Source: an uncultured Bacteroidales bacterium
GTDB taxonomy: Bacteria; Bacteroidota; Bacteroidia; Bacteroidales; Muribaculaceae
Length of the DNA stretch: 56,383 bases
NCBI GenBank assembly: GCA_902785925.1
Contig: CADAAI010000021.1
Span: 1-56,383 of the forward strand
Direction of reading: 5' to 3'
Below, piece after piece: positions 16,565 to 25,102 of this stretch (the first letter of the stretch is position 1; each line of letters starts with the position of its first letter). The notes under the pieces were generated by a model. It ran no database searches and was not told where the DNA came from. It saw only the letters and a program-made list of their open reading frames with translations. Position numbers and translations under genes: made by a program.

Positions 16565-16631
16565 ATGTCAATGAGCGCTTGACTAAAACAAAAGTCAAGC
16601 AAAGTTATTCCATAATTATCCTGAGCTACAA
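16565..16631 (-). promoter_or_regulatory. Locus A: promoter-like site and shared 14-bp motif
   Basis: On the minus strand TTG (16629-16631), 21 bp, then TAACTTTG (16600-16607). A small hairpin TTGACT/AGTCAA follows, then GCGCTCATTGACAT (16565-16578), a motif repeated with one change at locus B. Predicted transcription runs toward the 9-bp array and antisense to the mutS2 3' end. Confidence 0.45.
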
Positions 16632-16707
16632 TATTAAAAATAATACATAGTGCAAAATTCACACTGCTATAACATGGCTAAGTAAATATTTAGGGATGTG
16701 ATAAAGA

Positions 16708-16840
16708 AATAAAAAAATGCTAAAGGCGGTTTTGACCCTTAGCATTTTAGGCGTTAGGTCACGTTTCACAACGATCAACGCCCCATTGATGAAAAAAATA
16801 GTGATTACTTTTATTGATTTGCCTTATGTGTTATTATTAC
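16708..16840 (-). ncRNA. Candidate small RNA, ~130 nt
   Basis: A full promoter (TTG at 16873-16875, 20 bp, TATATTTG at 16845-16852, minus strand) predicts a start near 16840. The predicted RNA contains a hairpin closed by GGCGTT/AACGCC with an inner CGTT-GTGA-AACG stem-loop (16750-16784). It ends in a 12-bp terminator stem with a U tract (16711-16747). No open reading frame of note lies in it. It stands alone between mutS2 and lptD. I know no named RNA family that it matches; this is a prediction from sequence signals only. Confidence 0.45.
16711..16747 (-). terminator. Intrinsic terminator between lptD and mutS2
   Basis: On the minus strand AAATGCTAAGGG pairs with CCTTTAGCATTT (one G-U) around a 9-10-nt loop and is followed by seven Ts. 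It could end the candidate small RNA, lptD read-through, or both. Confidence 0.65.
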
Positions 16841-16844
16841 TTTG

Positions 16845-16875
16845 CAAATATATATCTAAAAAACATAACACGCAA
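16845..16875 (-). promoter_or_regulatory. Promoter of the candidate small RNA
   Basis: TTG (16873-16875), 20-bp spacer, TATATTTG (16845-16852) on the minus strand. Another -7-like TATATTTG at 16944-16951 has no -33 partner, a reminder that isolated -7 boxes arise by chance in AT-rich DNA. Confidence 0.5.
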
Positions 16876-16971
16876 CTTCGTTTCAACCAATCCCCACAAA
16901 AAAGTCATAAAAATCCAATATTTATCAACCAGACCTTAAAGCACAAATATAAGCCCATATTGTAACACGTC

Positions 16972-19698
16972 TTAATACCACTGAACACCATTGCTATAAC
17001 TTGAGTGCTTGTCGTACTTGAAGTCGCTCAAAATACTTGACTTGACAGCAATGTGGAAATTGTAAGACTTGTAAGGCCCAACGGGTACAAAGCTAGCGCT
17101 CATCACGAAGCAGTGCATCTCACGGCTTATCGAGCAGTTCATGTAAGCAATCTTGTGTGTGTCGAAATTGTAACTGCCCGAGAAATTGATATTCCAGTTC
17201 TTGGTGGGTCGAATATTACCATTAAAACTGAGGTTGTGAGTAAACTTACCCTTATACTCCATTTTCTTGTAATCAAATGCCCCATAACCATAGTTCAGCG
17301 AGTAGTTTATAGTGAGACTCCATGGGCATTTCCAATCCATGTATCCATCGGACCTGAGGGTAATGTCTGACCCCTGAACCTGTCCACCCTGGTTCTCTTC
17401 ATCCTCGCTATTGTCGTTTGGATTCTTTCGGTCTCGCACCTTAGGCTGCTTTTTCTTATCATCGCCATCCTTATCTTTCTTGCGCCCAAACAGTTTCTTG
17501 AACGTGTCGTTATTAAACGTGTAGGAGAACGACGTTCCTGTGCTAGAAAGTCGTCCCCATCCACCTCCGTGGAACAAACGCAACTTGTTGATGCGCACAG
17601 GATTGCCATACTCATTGACAGCATACTTATAAACGTCCCAAGTGGCACTGAGGTTGAGGTTAAAGCTCTTTGTGAGGCGCAGCAAGATTGAAGTCTGCAG
17701 ATTACTCCAGTTCAGCGAATCGGCTGCGAAGTTATAGGATTGACTCAACGACAGATTCTCGATGAGCGAAATTTTCTTGTAACCAGTGCTGTCTTCATCG
17801 CTCTTAATCTTCGCCTCAAGATTGTTGTTGATTGTATAGGAGAGTACTCCATTCTTTCCACTCTGCGGTTGCCCATAAACTCCATGCTGGAAGTATGGAT
17901 ACCTAACGTCATGAGCAACACCTTGAGCATCGGTATAAGAATAGTTGCCGTAATATCCCCAAAATTTAGAACCAAAGTCGGGTCCAGCTGAGAAAGTGAT
18001 TGTAGGCGTAATCACATGACGAACCATCTGAAGTTTGTCGCCCATAAACTTCAACGGCTTGTAGAATCCATAGAGTTTTGTACTCACCGACAATGAAGCT
18101 GAGAAATCAAACAAGTTGTAGAAGCTATAGGTGGTGTCTCGCACCACAGCATTGGCATTAGGATCCCACATCTGCTTAATCTTGCTAGAGTACATCCTGT
18201 CGTTGAGAGTTATTGACGGTGTTATGTTGATGTATTTAAACACATTAAACGTAGCCTGAATGGGCACACTGTGAGAAAATCCATTTCGCCAGTCTTTAAC
18301 CAAGTTCTTGTGGAAGAACTGATTCTCCTTGGCAGTTAAAGAGTTTTGGAAACGTCCCGAATAGGATATTTTTATCTTCTCATACCAACGCTCGGCACCC
18401 ACGGCACGCTTGCGCTTGAATGGCGTTATCTGCGCCATTGTGATGGTGAAATTGGGGAAAGAGACGGTAAGAGTCGAATCGGCGGAGCGCTGCGAGACGC
18501 TTGCTGTAGCCGATATGCTCCACTTAGAGTTAGGGAAATTATAGGACCAGTTCACTGTCGAACTCTTGGTATTCTCGGTAAACGAGTTGCGATAGTAGTC
18601 GGTGATGTTGCTACGCGAATATCCACTTGTGGCAAAGTTGACACTTGCCGAGAACTGCATGTTAGGATTAGACTTGGTGTCTTGTGTGTGACTCCACACT
18701 ACTGAGAAGTTGCGGCCTACCGAGTAGTCAGGATCACCCTTGTCGCCGTTAACCGTAGTCAGGTAGCTTGCACTCAGGTGTCCCGAGAACTTGTAGCGTT
18801 TAGAGTAGTTGGACTGTACCGACACACCCCAAGATCCACGAGTATAAATCTCACCCGTGAGCGCAAGGTCTATATACTGGCTCAGCGCAAAGTAGTAGCC
18901 ACCATTGCGCAAGTAGAAACCTCGGTTATAATCCTCGCCAAAAGTGGGCACAAGAATACCGCTCGAATACTTGTTGGTGAACGGGAAGAATGCAAAGGGC
19001 ACAGCAAGTGGCAAAGGCAAATCCTCAAGGACCATGTAGGCAGGACCAGTGATTACGTTCTTCTTGGGGCGCATTTTGGCCTTTGTGATTTGGAAATAGA
19101 AATGCGGGTGCTCATGGTTGTCGCATGTTGTGTAACGACCATCCTTGATGTGATACTCGTCATCCTCGTGCTTCTTAGTGATGCCGCCTGTAAGGTAACC
19201 TTCACCCTGCTCGGTAATAATGTCGGTGATAATACCCTTCTTGGTCTTAAAATTGAATGCCAGCTTCTTAGACTCATATTCGCCACTGGGATCACTGAAC
19301 ACAGGCTTGCCCTGCAGTTCTCCAATCGAATCAGGAACACCAACAGCATGCACCACGCTACTGTCCATATTCATTGATATAGACGATGCTTTGAGCGACA
19401 TGTCATCGTAGTTCACCTCGCTCTCGCCGTAGAAATGTAGATCATTGCGCCCGAAAAGGATAAGAGAGTCCTTGGCCGAGAATTTTACCACATGGTCAAT
19501 ATCAACAGCATGGGTCTTCTTGAATCGTGCAGTATCGCGAGGCGCAATAGCAACCGAGTCGTTGAGCGAATCAACGGCAGTGCGCGTTCGACCGAGCGGA
19601 GCCCTCACCTGAGGTGAGGCGACCACGTTGACAGCACAGGCAACGAGCACAATCATTGCCACGCACCAGAATAATATTTTCAGACCTTGAATTCTCAA
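16972..19698 (-). CDS. lptD: Bacteroidota-type LPS assembly protein LptD (OstA-like)
   Basis: The 908-residue outer-membrane protein begins with a signal-like segment (MRIQGLKILFWCVAMIVLVA). An OstA/LptD periplasmic domain follows (~45-160; FSAKDSLILFGRNDLHFYGES, SISMNMDSSVVHAVG). A long beta-barrel region makes up the rest, rich in alternating aromatic residues, such as GYYFALSQYIDLALTGEIYT. A charged insertion of Asp/Lys-rich residues lies at ~745-780. It should insert lipopolysaccharide into the outer leaflet. The start is TTG at 19698; no ATG is near, and the signal n-region (MRIQGLK) fits. A -7 box TAATTTTG lies at 19730-19737. Confidence 0.85.
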   Translation of the reverse strand: MRIQGLKILFWCVAMIVLVACAVNVVASPQVRAPLGRTRTAVDSLNDSVAIAPRDTARFKKTHAVDIDHVVKFSAKDSLILFGRNDLHFYGESEVNYDDMSLKASSISMNMDSSVVHAVGVPDSIGELQGKPVFSDPSGEYESKKLAFNFKTKKGIITDIITEQGEGYLTGGITKKHEDDEYHIKDGRYTTCDNHEHPHFYFQITKAKMRPKKNVITGPAYMVLEDLPLPLAVPFAFFPFTNKYSSGILVPTFGEDYNRGFYLRNGGYYFALSQYIDLALTGEIYTRGSWGVSVQSNYSKRYKFSGHLSASYLTTVNGDKGDPDYSVGRNFSVVWSHTQDTKSNPNMQFSASVNFATSGYSRSNITDYYRNSFTENTKSSTVNWSYNFPNSKWSISATASVSQRSADSTLTVSFPNFTITMAQITPFKRKRAVGAERWYEKIKISYSGRFQNSLTAKENQFFHKNLVKDWRNGFSHSVPIQATFNVFKYINITPSITLNDRMYSSKIKQMWDPNANAVVRDTTYSFYNLFDFSASLSVSTKLYGFYKPLKFMGDKLQMVRHVITPTITFSAGPDFGSKFWGYYGNYSYTDAQGVAHDVRYPYFQHGVYGQPQSGKNGVLSYTINNNLEAKIKSDEDSTGYKKISLIENLSLSQSYNFAADSLNWSNLQTSILLRLTKSFNLNLSATWDVYKYAVNEYGNPVRINKLRLFHGGGWGRLSSTGTSFSYTFNNDTFKKLFGRKKDKDGDDKKKQPKVRDRKNPNDNSEDEENQGGQVQGSDITLRSDGYMDWKCPWSLTINYSLNYGYGAFDYKKMEYKGKFTHNLSFNGNIRPTKNWNINFSGSYNFDTHKIAYMNCSISREMHCFVMSASFVPVGPYKSYNFHIAVKSSILSDFKYDKHSSYSNGVQWY

Positions 19699-19729
19699 CC
19701 TAAAGGGTGCTAAAAACGGAAATAACCTA

Positions 19730-19737
19730 CAAAATTA
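19730..19737 (-). promoter_or_regulatory. -7 box (TAATTTTG) of lptD
   Basis: Exact TAnnTTTG match 31 bp upstream of the TTG start on the minus strand; no strong -33 box. Confidence 0.45.
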
Positions 19738-19816
19738 ATCATTTCTGCCAATATTATCTCAACATTGACATTAATTAAATGTTGGCACCACTAAAAACGT
19801 TAAAGTTTTTTATTTT

Positions 19817-20410
19817 TTAAGATTGATTATGACGAAATTCGAGGTCGAGTGAGGAATAATCGGGCTCGCCAAAAAGCGAGAACATCTCATCGAAGCGAGC
19901 TATAGTGTCGCCACCAAACTTCTCAAGTTTGCGACGTGTCACCTCAAGCGGACGAGCAGGACCCACGTGCGACTTGCTATAGAACTTATCGGCATAGCAG
20001 ACAAGCTTCTCCTCTAGGCTCAGCGGAAGGAGGTCGCGATGCGGCAGCGGCAGGTTGCGCTCCTTAATCTCTTGCATCGATAATCCTGTACCGGTATGCC
20101 GTTCACACACAAGAGCGTGCCTAAAAAGTCCGATCTCGTCGAGCATAGACCGCCCTATCACACCATGACAAATGTAGGGCTCGGTACCGTGGCAATAAAT
20201 ACCTGGCGCATCGGTGCCTAGTATGCCAATGTCGTGCAGCATTGCAGCCTCGACCACAAAATCGATATCTACCGGTGTGTGATGCGCTACAAGACGCTCG
20301 GCGAGTTGTCGTGCCATTGCCGCCACCTGCTCGCTATGCTTGATGAGCAAGTTGCACAAAGTGCTGCCTTGCTCGTAGTAGCGGTAAATTATAGAATAAG
20401 TGTCAATCAT
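19817..20410 (-). CDS. HD-domain phosphohydrolase
   Basis: The 197-residue HD-superfamily protein has a first metal ligand probably at His25 (IKHSEQVAAMA) and the HD pair His59-Asp60 in AAMLHDIGIL. Further His residues lie in VIGRSMLDEIGLFRHALVCERH. Length and motif order match the uncharacterised HDIG-type proteins of Bacteroidota. It probably hydrolyses a phosphorylated small molecule or nucleotide; the substrate is unknown. It follows ilvE on the same strand, separated by a hairpin at 20436-20474. Confidence 0.8.
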   Translation of the reverse strand: MIDTYSIIYRYYEQGSTLCNLLIKHSEQVAAMARQLAERLVAHHTPVDIDFVVEAAMLHDIGILGTDAPGIYCHGTEPYICHGVIGRSMLDEIGLFRHALVCERHTGTGLSMQEIKERNLPLPHRDLLPLSLEEKLVCYADKFYSKSHVGPARPLEVTRRKLEKFGGDTIARFDEMFSLFGEPDYSSLDLEFRHNQS

Positions 20411-20435
20411 TATTTTTAGAGGTGAAGCTAAAACT

Positions 20436-20474
20436 AAGGTGTGTCACACTTGATAACAACATGCAACACACCTT
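20436..20474. terminator. Possible terminator between ilvE and the HD gene
   Basis: AAGGTGTGT (20436-20444) pairs with ACACACCTT (20466-20474) around a 21-nt loop. It lies downstream of ilvE on the minus strand; the T tract on that side is interrupted, so termination may be partial. Confidence 0.4.
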
Positions 20475-20497
20475 TTTGAAAATATCAAACTAATTGA

Positions 20498-21526
20498 TTA
20501 GTCGAGAATGGTTACCCAGCCATGGATGTCCTCAATGTCACCCTTCTGGATGCCCTGAAGATGGTGGTAGAGCTTAGTTACAACGGGACCAGGATTGCCA
20601 TCCTTAGAGATCACATAAGTCTTGTCGTTGTCGTTGTCATATACTTTGCTCAATGGGGTGCAAACTGCTGCAGTTCCGCACTCGGCAGCCTCGTCAACCT
20701 CGGCGAGCTCCTCGATAAGAATTGGACGGCACTCAACCTCCATGCCAAGGTCCTTAGCGATTTGCTGCAGACTCATATTGGTGATTGAAGGCAGGATTGA
20801 GCCACTCTTTGGAGTGATATAGGTGTTACCCTTGATAGCAAAGAAGTTGGCTGGACCGCACTCGTCGAGATATTTTTTCTCCTTAGGATCAAGGAAGAGA
20901 ACAGCGGTGAAACCGTTCTCATGAGCGCGAGCAGTGGCACGCATACCGCATGCATAGTTTCCACCCACTTTCCAACGACCAGTACCGCAAGGTGCTGCAC
21001 GGTCATACTCACGATAAACAGCCACTTGAGTAGGCTTGAAACCTTGTGGGAAGTAAGGACCTACTGGAGTAACAAAGATGATAAGAGTGTACTCGTTGGC
21101 TGGCTTAACACCTACTTGAGGAGCAGTACCAATCTCTACTGGACGAATGTAGAGTGAGCTTCCGCTCTCATAGGGAGGAATGAAGCGCTCGTTGAGCTTA
21201 ACAACTTTCTTCACCATTTCTACAAACAGTTCTTCGGGTACAGGTTCCATCAAGATTCCCTTGGCGCTGTTGATAAGACGCTGAGCGTTGGCTTCGGGAC
21301 GGAAAATGCGAATCTTACCGTCTTTTCCCCTGAACGCCTTAAGGCCCTCAAAGATTTCCTGACCGTAGTGTAGGCAGGTAGCCGCAATGTGGATATTGAT
21401 GAACTCCGAGTCGCTGACTTCGATCTCACCCCACTTGCCATCCTTGTAGGTACAACGCACGTTATAGTCGGCCCTCATGTAACCAAAAGGAAGACCGCCC
21501 CAATTAATGTTCTCTAAGTTTGTCAT
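20498..21526 (-). CDS. ilvE: Branched-chain amino acid aminotransferase
   Basis: The 342-residue class IV PLP aminotransferase catalyses the last step of valine, leucine and isoleucine synthesis and their first catabolic step. The PLP lysine is Lys186 in GRWKVGGNYA. Other family landmarks are CLHYGQEIFEGLKAFRG, YIRPVEIGTAPQVGV, and ECGTAAVCTPLSKV near the C-terminus. Length is normal for the IlvE/BCAT type II group. No amino-acid biosynthesis genes flank it, so it stands alone with its own transcript. Confidence 0.95.
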   Translation of the reverse strand: MTNLENINWGGLPFGYMRADYNVRCTYKDGKWGEIEVSDSEFINIHIAATCLHYGQEIFEGLKAFRGKDGKIRIFRPEANAQRLINSAKGILMEPVPEELFVEMVKKVVKLNERFIPPYESGSSLYIRPVEIGTAPQVGVKPANEYTLIIFVTPVGPYFPQGFKPTQVAVYREYDRAAPCGTGRWKVGGNYACGMRATARAHENGFTAVLFLDPKEKKYLDECGPANFFAIKGNTYITPKSGSILPSITNMSLQQIAKDLGMEVECRPILIEELAEVDEAAECGTAAVCTPLSKVYDNDNDKTYVISKDGNPGPVVTKLYHHLQGIQKGDIEDIHGWVTILD

Positions 21527-21617
21527 AATAAATAATTGTGTATTAAAAAGTTATATTATTGATAAGTTTTAATCTCCAATTGTTTTAGGTTCATTTATCT
21601 TCATTCTAAGGCGAAGG

Positions 21618-21947
21618 TCACAATGCCACTTTCTGAGTAATACTGCCTACTTTCACCATATAGATGCCGCGTGTATTTAGCTTTAACTCTGACGTTCCTG
21701 CCGGTAACGTTGCTTGCGACACCAGTTGACCCAGAATAGTGAACACCCTCACCTGCACTGGTCGTTGTGTGCGAATAATAATGGTGCCATTGCGCTGGAA
21801 AATCTCAACGCCATCAGTCACTTTAGGGTCGGTAAGGCTCTTGCCTTGAACCTCGGTAGTTGTCTCGCGCCATTGCACCTTGGCTGTGGCAACAGTGGTC
21901 GAAGCCATCGCCATCATCAAGGTCAATATCACAAGAAATCTCCTCAT
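21618..21947 (-). CDS. Small secreted protein ending in a T9SS-type sorting-like tail
   Basis: The 109-residue protein consists of a signal peptide (MRRFLVILTLMMAMASTTVATA), ~35 polar residues, and a C-terminal beta module resembling a type A type-9-secretion sorting domain. The landmarks are VQVRVFTILGQLVSQ, LPAGTSELKLNTRGIYMVKV and a short charged end. Almost nothing is left as cargo. The ATG at 21947 is chosen; the frame extends to TTG at 21965, but a near-consensus -7 box GAACTTTG at 21963-21970 (minus) would put the transcript start between them. Function is unknown. Confidence 0.7.
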   Translation of the reverse strand: MRRFLVILTLMMAMASTTVATAKVQWRETTTEVQGKSLTDPKVTDGVEIFQRNGTIIIRTQRPVQVRVFTILGQLVSQATLPAGTSELKLNTRGIYMVKVGSITQKVAL

Positions 21948-22142
21948 CGATTTTTCTTTCGCCAAAGTTCTAAATGCAAAAATACAACAAACTTTGAAAA
22001 CAGAAAAAACTTTAGAGGTATTTTTTCATATTATTGCTTAAAAATTGTCAATAACGCGATTTTAGGCGATAAAGGCATCATTTTAAGGCCTGTTTTACCG
22101 CCTGATTTCACGCACATACTTACAGATTGTAACCTCTAAAAA

Positions 22143-22781
22143 TCATAGGTAAGGATTATAGACCTTCTCATCGGCAACGGTAGTAGTGTCGCCATGCCCA
22201 GGTGCTATCACTGTGTCGGGTGGCAGCGTTAGGATTTTGGTCTTGATGCTGTCAATTAGCACCGAAAATGAGCCTCCCAGAAGATCGGTGCGGCCTATGC
22301 TGCTCTGGAACACTGCATCACCAGTAATCACCACCGAGCTCGTGGAACAATAGAACGACAACGATCCAGGAGAATGACCAGGAGTCTCAAGCACACGAAT
22401 TTCCTCACCGGCAAAGTCGATCACGTCGCCCTCGGCAAGAGTGCGGTCAATTGCGAGCGGTGTAGAGTCGATTTTCAGTCCGAAGCGAGCAGCCTGAGTT
22501 GGCATCTGCTCGGCTATAATGTCCTCTTGCGCCCCAGCCTCTACAGGCACACCATATTTCGTTGCCAGCCAGCGTGCTGCGCATGCGTGGTCGATATGGC
22601 AATGCGTGAGCAAGACATGTTTGACTGTGAGATTATTGCCATCGATGAACGAGGTTATCATATCTTTCTCACTGTCGAGCATCATTCCTGGATCAATGAC
22701 TATGCATTGCCCTCCGGGTCCACTCCACAAGATGTAGCAGTTCATGCCGAAGGGGTTCATTGTGAATCGCGAGATTTTCAT
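22143..22781 (-). CDS. MBL-fold metallo-hydrolase (glyoxalase II-like)
   Basis: The 212-residue metallo-beta-lactamase-fold hydrolase has the metal motif THCHIDH with His60, His62, Asp64 and His65. ETPGHSPGSLSFY gives the next ligand, the bridging Asp lies in VVITGDAVFQ, and the last His is in IAPGHGDTTTV. It resembles short glyoxalase II-like and YcbL-type thioesterases; the substrate is not determined. It follows rsmG by 13 bp and is probably co-transcribed. Confidence 0.88.
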   Translation of the reverse strand: MKISRFTMNPFGMNCYILWSGPGGQCIVIDPGMMLDSEKDMITSFIDGNNLTVKHVLLTHCHIDHACAARWLATKYGVPVEAGAQEDIIAEQMPTQAARFGLKIDSTPLAIDRTLAEGDVIDFAGEEIRVLETPGHSPGSLSFYCSTSSVVITGDAVFQSSIGRTDLLGGSFSVLIDSIKTKILTLPPDTVIAPGHGDTTTVADEKVYNPYL

Positions 22782-22794
22782 TTATTCAATAAGT

Positions 22795-23415
22795 TTATAG
22801 GGGGAGATACACAATCTTCTTGGTGTTGAAGAATTCTTCTTTGAAATAGCTGCTTATTTCGTCGACTAGCGCCTCATTTTTATACCTTGACAACTCTTGC
22901 GACAAGTCACCACCCTTTAGGCACAAGAGCCCATTGGGAACAGCGTTATTACATTCTTTTGATATGAAACGCCTAACCATTTTAACCATATCGGGAAGAG
23001 GCATCACAGCACGGCTCACAACAAAATCAAATTTTCCTTTCACCTCAAGGACATCGCCATGCTGGAAAGTGACATTTGTAAGGCCAGCCTGCGAGGCAAT
23101 ATCTTGGGCCACTTTCAGTTTCTTGGCAACACGGTCAACCAAATGGAAAGACACTTCAGGATAATAGACCGCCAACGGCAGACCAGGAAAGCCACCACCA
23201 GTGCCTAAGTCCATAACTGTTGTACCAGGAACAAATTTCACGAATTTCACCAGCGCCAGCGAGTGCAACAAGTGGTTTATCTCAAGGTTCTGAATGTCCT
23301 TGCGAGAGATTACATTTATTTTGTCGTTCCACTCAGGATATAGGCGCATCATTACACCCAACTGCTCACGCTGCTGCATGCTCAGCTCGGGGAAATATTT
23401 TTCGATAAATGTCAT
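22795..23415 (-). CDS. rsmG: 16S rRNA (guanine-527-N7)-methyltransferase
   Basis: The 206-residue SAM-dependent methyltransferase modifies 16S rRNA. Its SAM-binding motif I is VMDLGTGGGFPGLPLA (~68-82), then FHLVDRVAKKLKVAQ, and the catalytic-site motif FDFVVSRAVMPLPDMV. Length and motifs are typical of RsmG/GidB. It lies between the RsiV-like lipoprotein gene (29 bp upstream) and the MBL hydrolase (13 bp downstream), a likely three-gene operon. Confidence 0.95.
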   Translation of the reverse strand: MTFIEKYFPELSMQQREQLGVMMRLYPEWNDKINVISRKDIQNLEINHLLHSLALVKFVKFVPGTTVMDLGTGGGFPGLPLAVYYPEVSFHLVDRVAKKLKVAQDIASQAGLTNVTFQHGDVLEVKGKFDFVVSRAVMPLPDMVKMVRRFISKECNNAVPNGLLCLKGGDLSQELSRYKNEALVDEISSYFKEEFFNTKKIVYLPL

Positions 23416-23444
23416 TACTAGGTTAATTCTAGGATAAAAAAGGA

Positions 23445-24287
23445 TTATAAGCGTTTCAAGATAGAATCGTCGCTATAGAACTGCTCCAAGTCGCCGTAGT
23501 CGATATTGATAGTAGGCTCTCCCACCGATGCAACGGCTATTACACTGGGGTCATAACTCCATGTCACTCCTCGGCTTGTGAAGAAGAAGTTGGAGGTCAC
23601 GGTGAGGTTTGGTAGGTTGAAGTAGCCCAGATCGTTGAGCTCATCTTCATTGCTGGCTCCCTTATCGTCCATGAGCTTTTCCTTGAGTTGTGCAGTGAGT
23701 TTGTCTAGGCAGTCGTCGCGAAACATATCGCTAAGGGTGACACGTTTCATATCCTTGAGATCGAGACTCACGTAGTGATGTGAAAGCGAGGTATTTTGTC
23801 CGTTTTTATTGATTGACTCCTCACGGCAGAAGGTTAGCAGATCATTGTCGTTATAAACCACCTTTATCCTGATTGTAGACTCCAAGCGGTCGACATCGAT
23901 TTCATCGTAGTCACCAGCCACAGTGTCGGTGCTGGCACGAGTCTCGCCAGAGTTGCTTGGCGTGTTTTGAGCCACGAGCGACTGTACATAATTGCGCATA
24001 GCATCCTTAACGGCCACTATCCCTTTGGGGGCCTTGAGCAAAGCGCTAGAAAACAGCTGCTGAAGCTTCTCAACGCTTGCCGAGTCTTTAAAGGCTTGGG
24101 GATAGGACACCACCAGATTGACCTTCATCTCGCACATCTCACCATTGCTCTTCTTGAAGGAGCCGGTCTGCGACAAGGAGTCGGTGGCTATCATCACATC
24201 ACCACCTTCGCTCGCCGTGTCACTCCCTGAGCAGCCACAAGCTAGCAACAGCATTGCTACGACGCAAACAGGTATAAATCGGTTCAT
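23445..24287 (-). CDS. RsiV/DUF3298-like lipoprotein
   Basis: The 280-residue protein has a lipoprotein signal peptide with lipobox LLACGC (Cys17 or Cys19). The body (~35-280) resembles DUF3298/DUF4163-type proteins (RsiV-like): VNLVVSYPQAFKDSASVEKLQ, SLSHHYVSLDLKDMKRVTLSDMF, LPNLTVTSNFFFTSRGVTWSY and a terminal GDLEQFYSDDSIL. In other bacteria this fold binds lysozyme or peptidoglycan fragments; that role here is only inferred. It leads the rsmG-MBL cluster. Confidence 0.8.
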   Translation of the reverse strand: MNRFIPVCVVAMLLLACGCSGSDTASEGGDVMIATDSLSQTGSFKKSNGEMCEMKVNLVVSYPQAFKDSASVEKLQQLFSSALLKAPKGIVAVKDAMRNYVQSLVAQNTPSNSGETRASTDTVAGDYDEIDVDRLESTIRIKVVYNDNDLLTFCREESINKNGQNTSLSHHYVSLDLKDMKRVTLSDMFRDDCLDKLTAQLKEKLMDDKGASNEDELNDLGYFNLPNLTVTSNFFFTSRGVTWSYDPSVIAVASVGEPTINIDYGDLEQFYSDDSILKRL

Positions 24288-24456
24288 AATAATGATATTC
24301 TTTTTGTTTTTTTAAAAAAATGCTCACGCTCGCAAAACATTGATCAAGCTTAGTTTTGTCTCGCTTAATCGCATTTTTAGTGCGCTAAAGTATAAAAAAA
24401 ATTGTTAATAACGAAATAATAAACGTTTTAAAAGTCTTTTTTGACAAAAAATGCAC

Positions 24457-24464
24457 TACTTTTG
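24457..24464 (+). promoter_or_regulatory. -7 box (TACTTTTG) of the DUF4252 gene
   Basis: Exact TAnnTTTG match 40 bp before the ATG at 24505. An earlier in-frame ATG at 24472 would leave almost no leader. Confidence 0.5.
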
Positions 24465-24504
24465 CCCTTGAATGATTAATAACATCCTAAAAACACACTT
24501 AATT

Positions 24505-25077
24505 ATGAGAACTTTTTTGAAATCTATAGCACTAGTAGCTGTAATGGCTTTGGCAGGGATTAGTGCCAGCGCACAATCACCAGCCATCGACAAGATAGCA
24601 CAGCTCGATGATGTCTACAACTTCTATATGCCAGCCTCGATGATAAAAGGAATTGGCAACTTGGGTGACATTGATATCCTCAAGGCCACTCCCATCCCAA
24701 CCAGCATGCTCAAGAAAGTGAAGAGCATGCAGTTTATCATGGCAGGCAAGAAGAAAGTGGTAAAGAAAGCACAAAAGCTTCTTAAAGACCTTGATGACAC
24801 CCGCAAGTACCAAGTGCTATTCCGCTCAAGCTCTAATAAGGAAGAGAAGATTGCTGCCTACGCCTACCCTGCTGGCAGCCCGGCATTTGGTGAGATAGTG
24901 TTTGTAGTCAACGAACATGACCGCCAACTCATTGTTCTCCAGTTCCTCGGCAATTTCACCATGGATGACATCAATGACATTGAGGAAGAGATGCGCGACG
25001 ACAAGTCTGCTCCCGAGGACGCACCAAATAATGGTAAAACCACCGTCACAATCCTTGACGACAAGGACGCCATCTAA
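24505..25077 (+). CDS. DUF4252 secreted protein
   Basis: The 190-residue protein opens with a signal peptide (MRTFLKSIALVAVMALAG, cleaved near SASAQ). It continues as the DUF4252 domain (~25-170): DDVYNFYMPASMIKGIG, KSMQFIMAGKKKVVKKAQ, YQVLFRSSSNKEEKIAAYAY and QLIVLQFLGNFTMDDINDI. It ends in an acidic tail. DUF4252 proteins are small periplasmic or outer-membrane proteins of Bacteroidota with no known role. The internal ATG at 24505 is chosen because it leads directly into the signal peptide. Confidence 0.8.
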   Translation: MRTFLKSIALVAVMALAGISASAQSPAIDKIAQLDDVYNFYMPASMIKGIGNLGDIDILKATPIPTSMLKKVKSMQFIMAGKKKVVKKAQKLLKDLDDTRKYQVLFRSSSNKEEKIAAYAYPAGSPAFGEIVFVVNEHDRQLIVLQFLGNFTMDDINDIEEEMRDDKSAPEDAPNNGKTTVTILDDKDAI

Positions 25078-25102
25078 CCATTTCTACCGTGCACTGAAAT
25101 CA

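Noticed and set aside
16944..16951. Second TATATTTG box after lptD
   Set aside because: No -33 element at the right spacing; isolated -7 boxes are expected in AT-rich DNA.
16717..16965. 82-codon plus-strand frame in the mutS2-lptD gap
   Set aside because: It begins inside a terminator hairpin and has low-complexity AT-rich coding. The minus-strand promoter and terminator give a better explanation.
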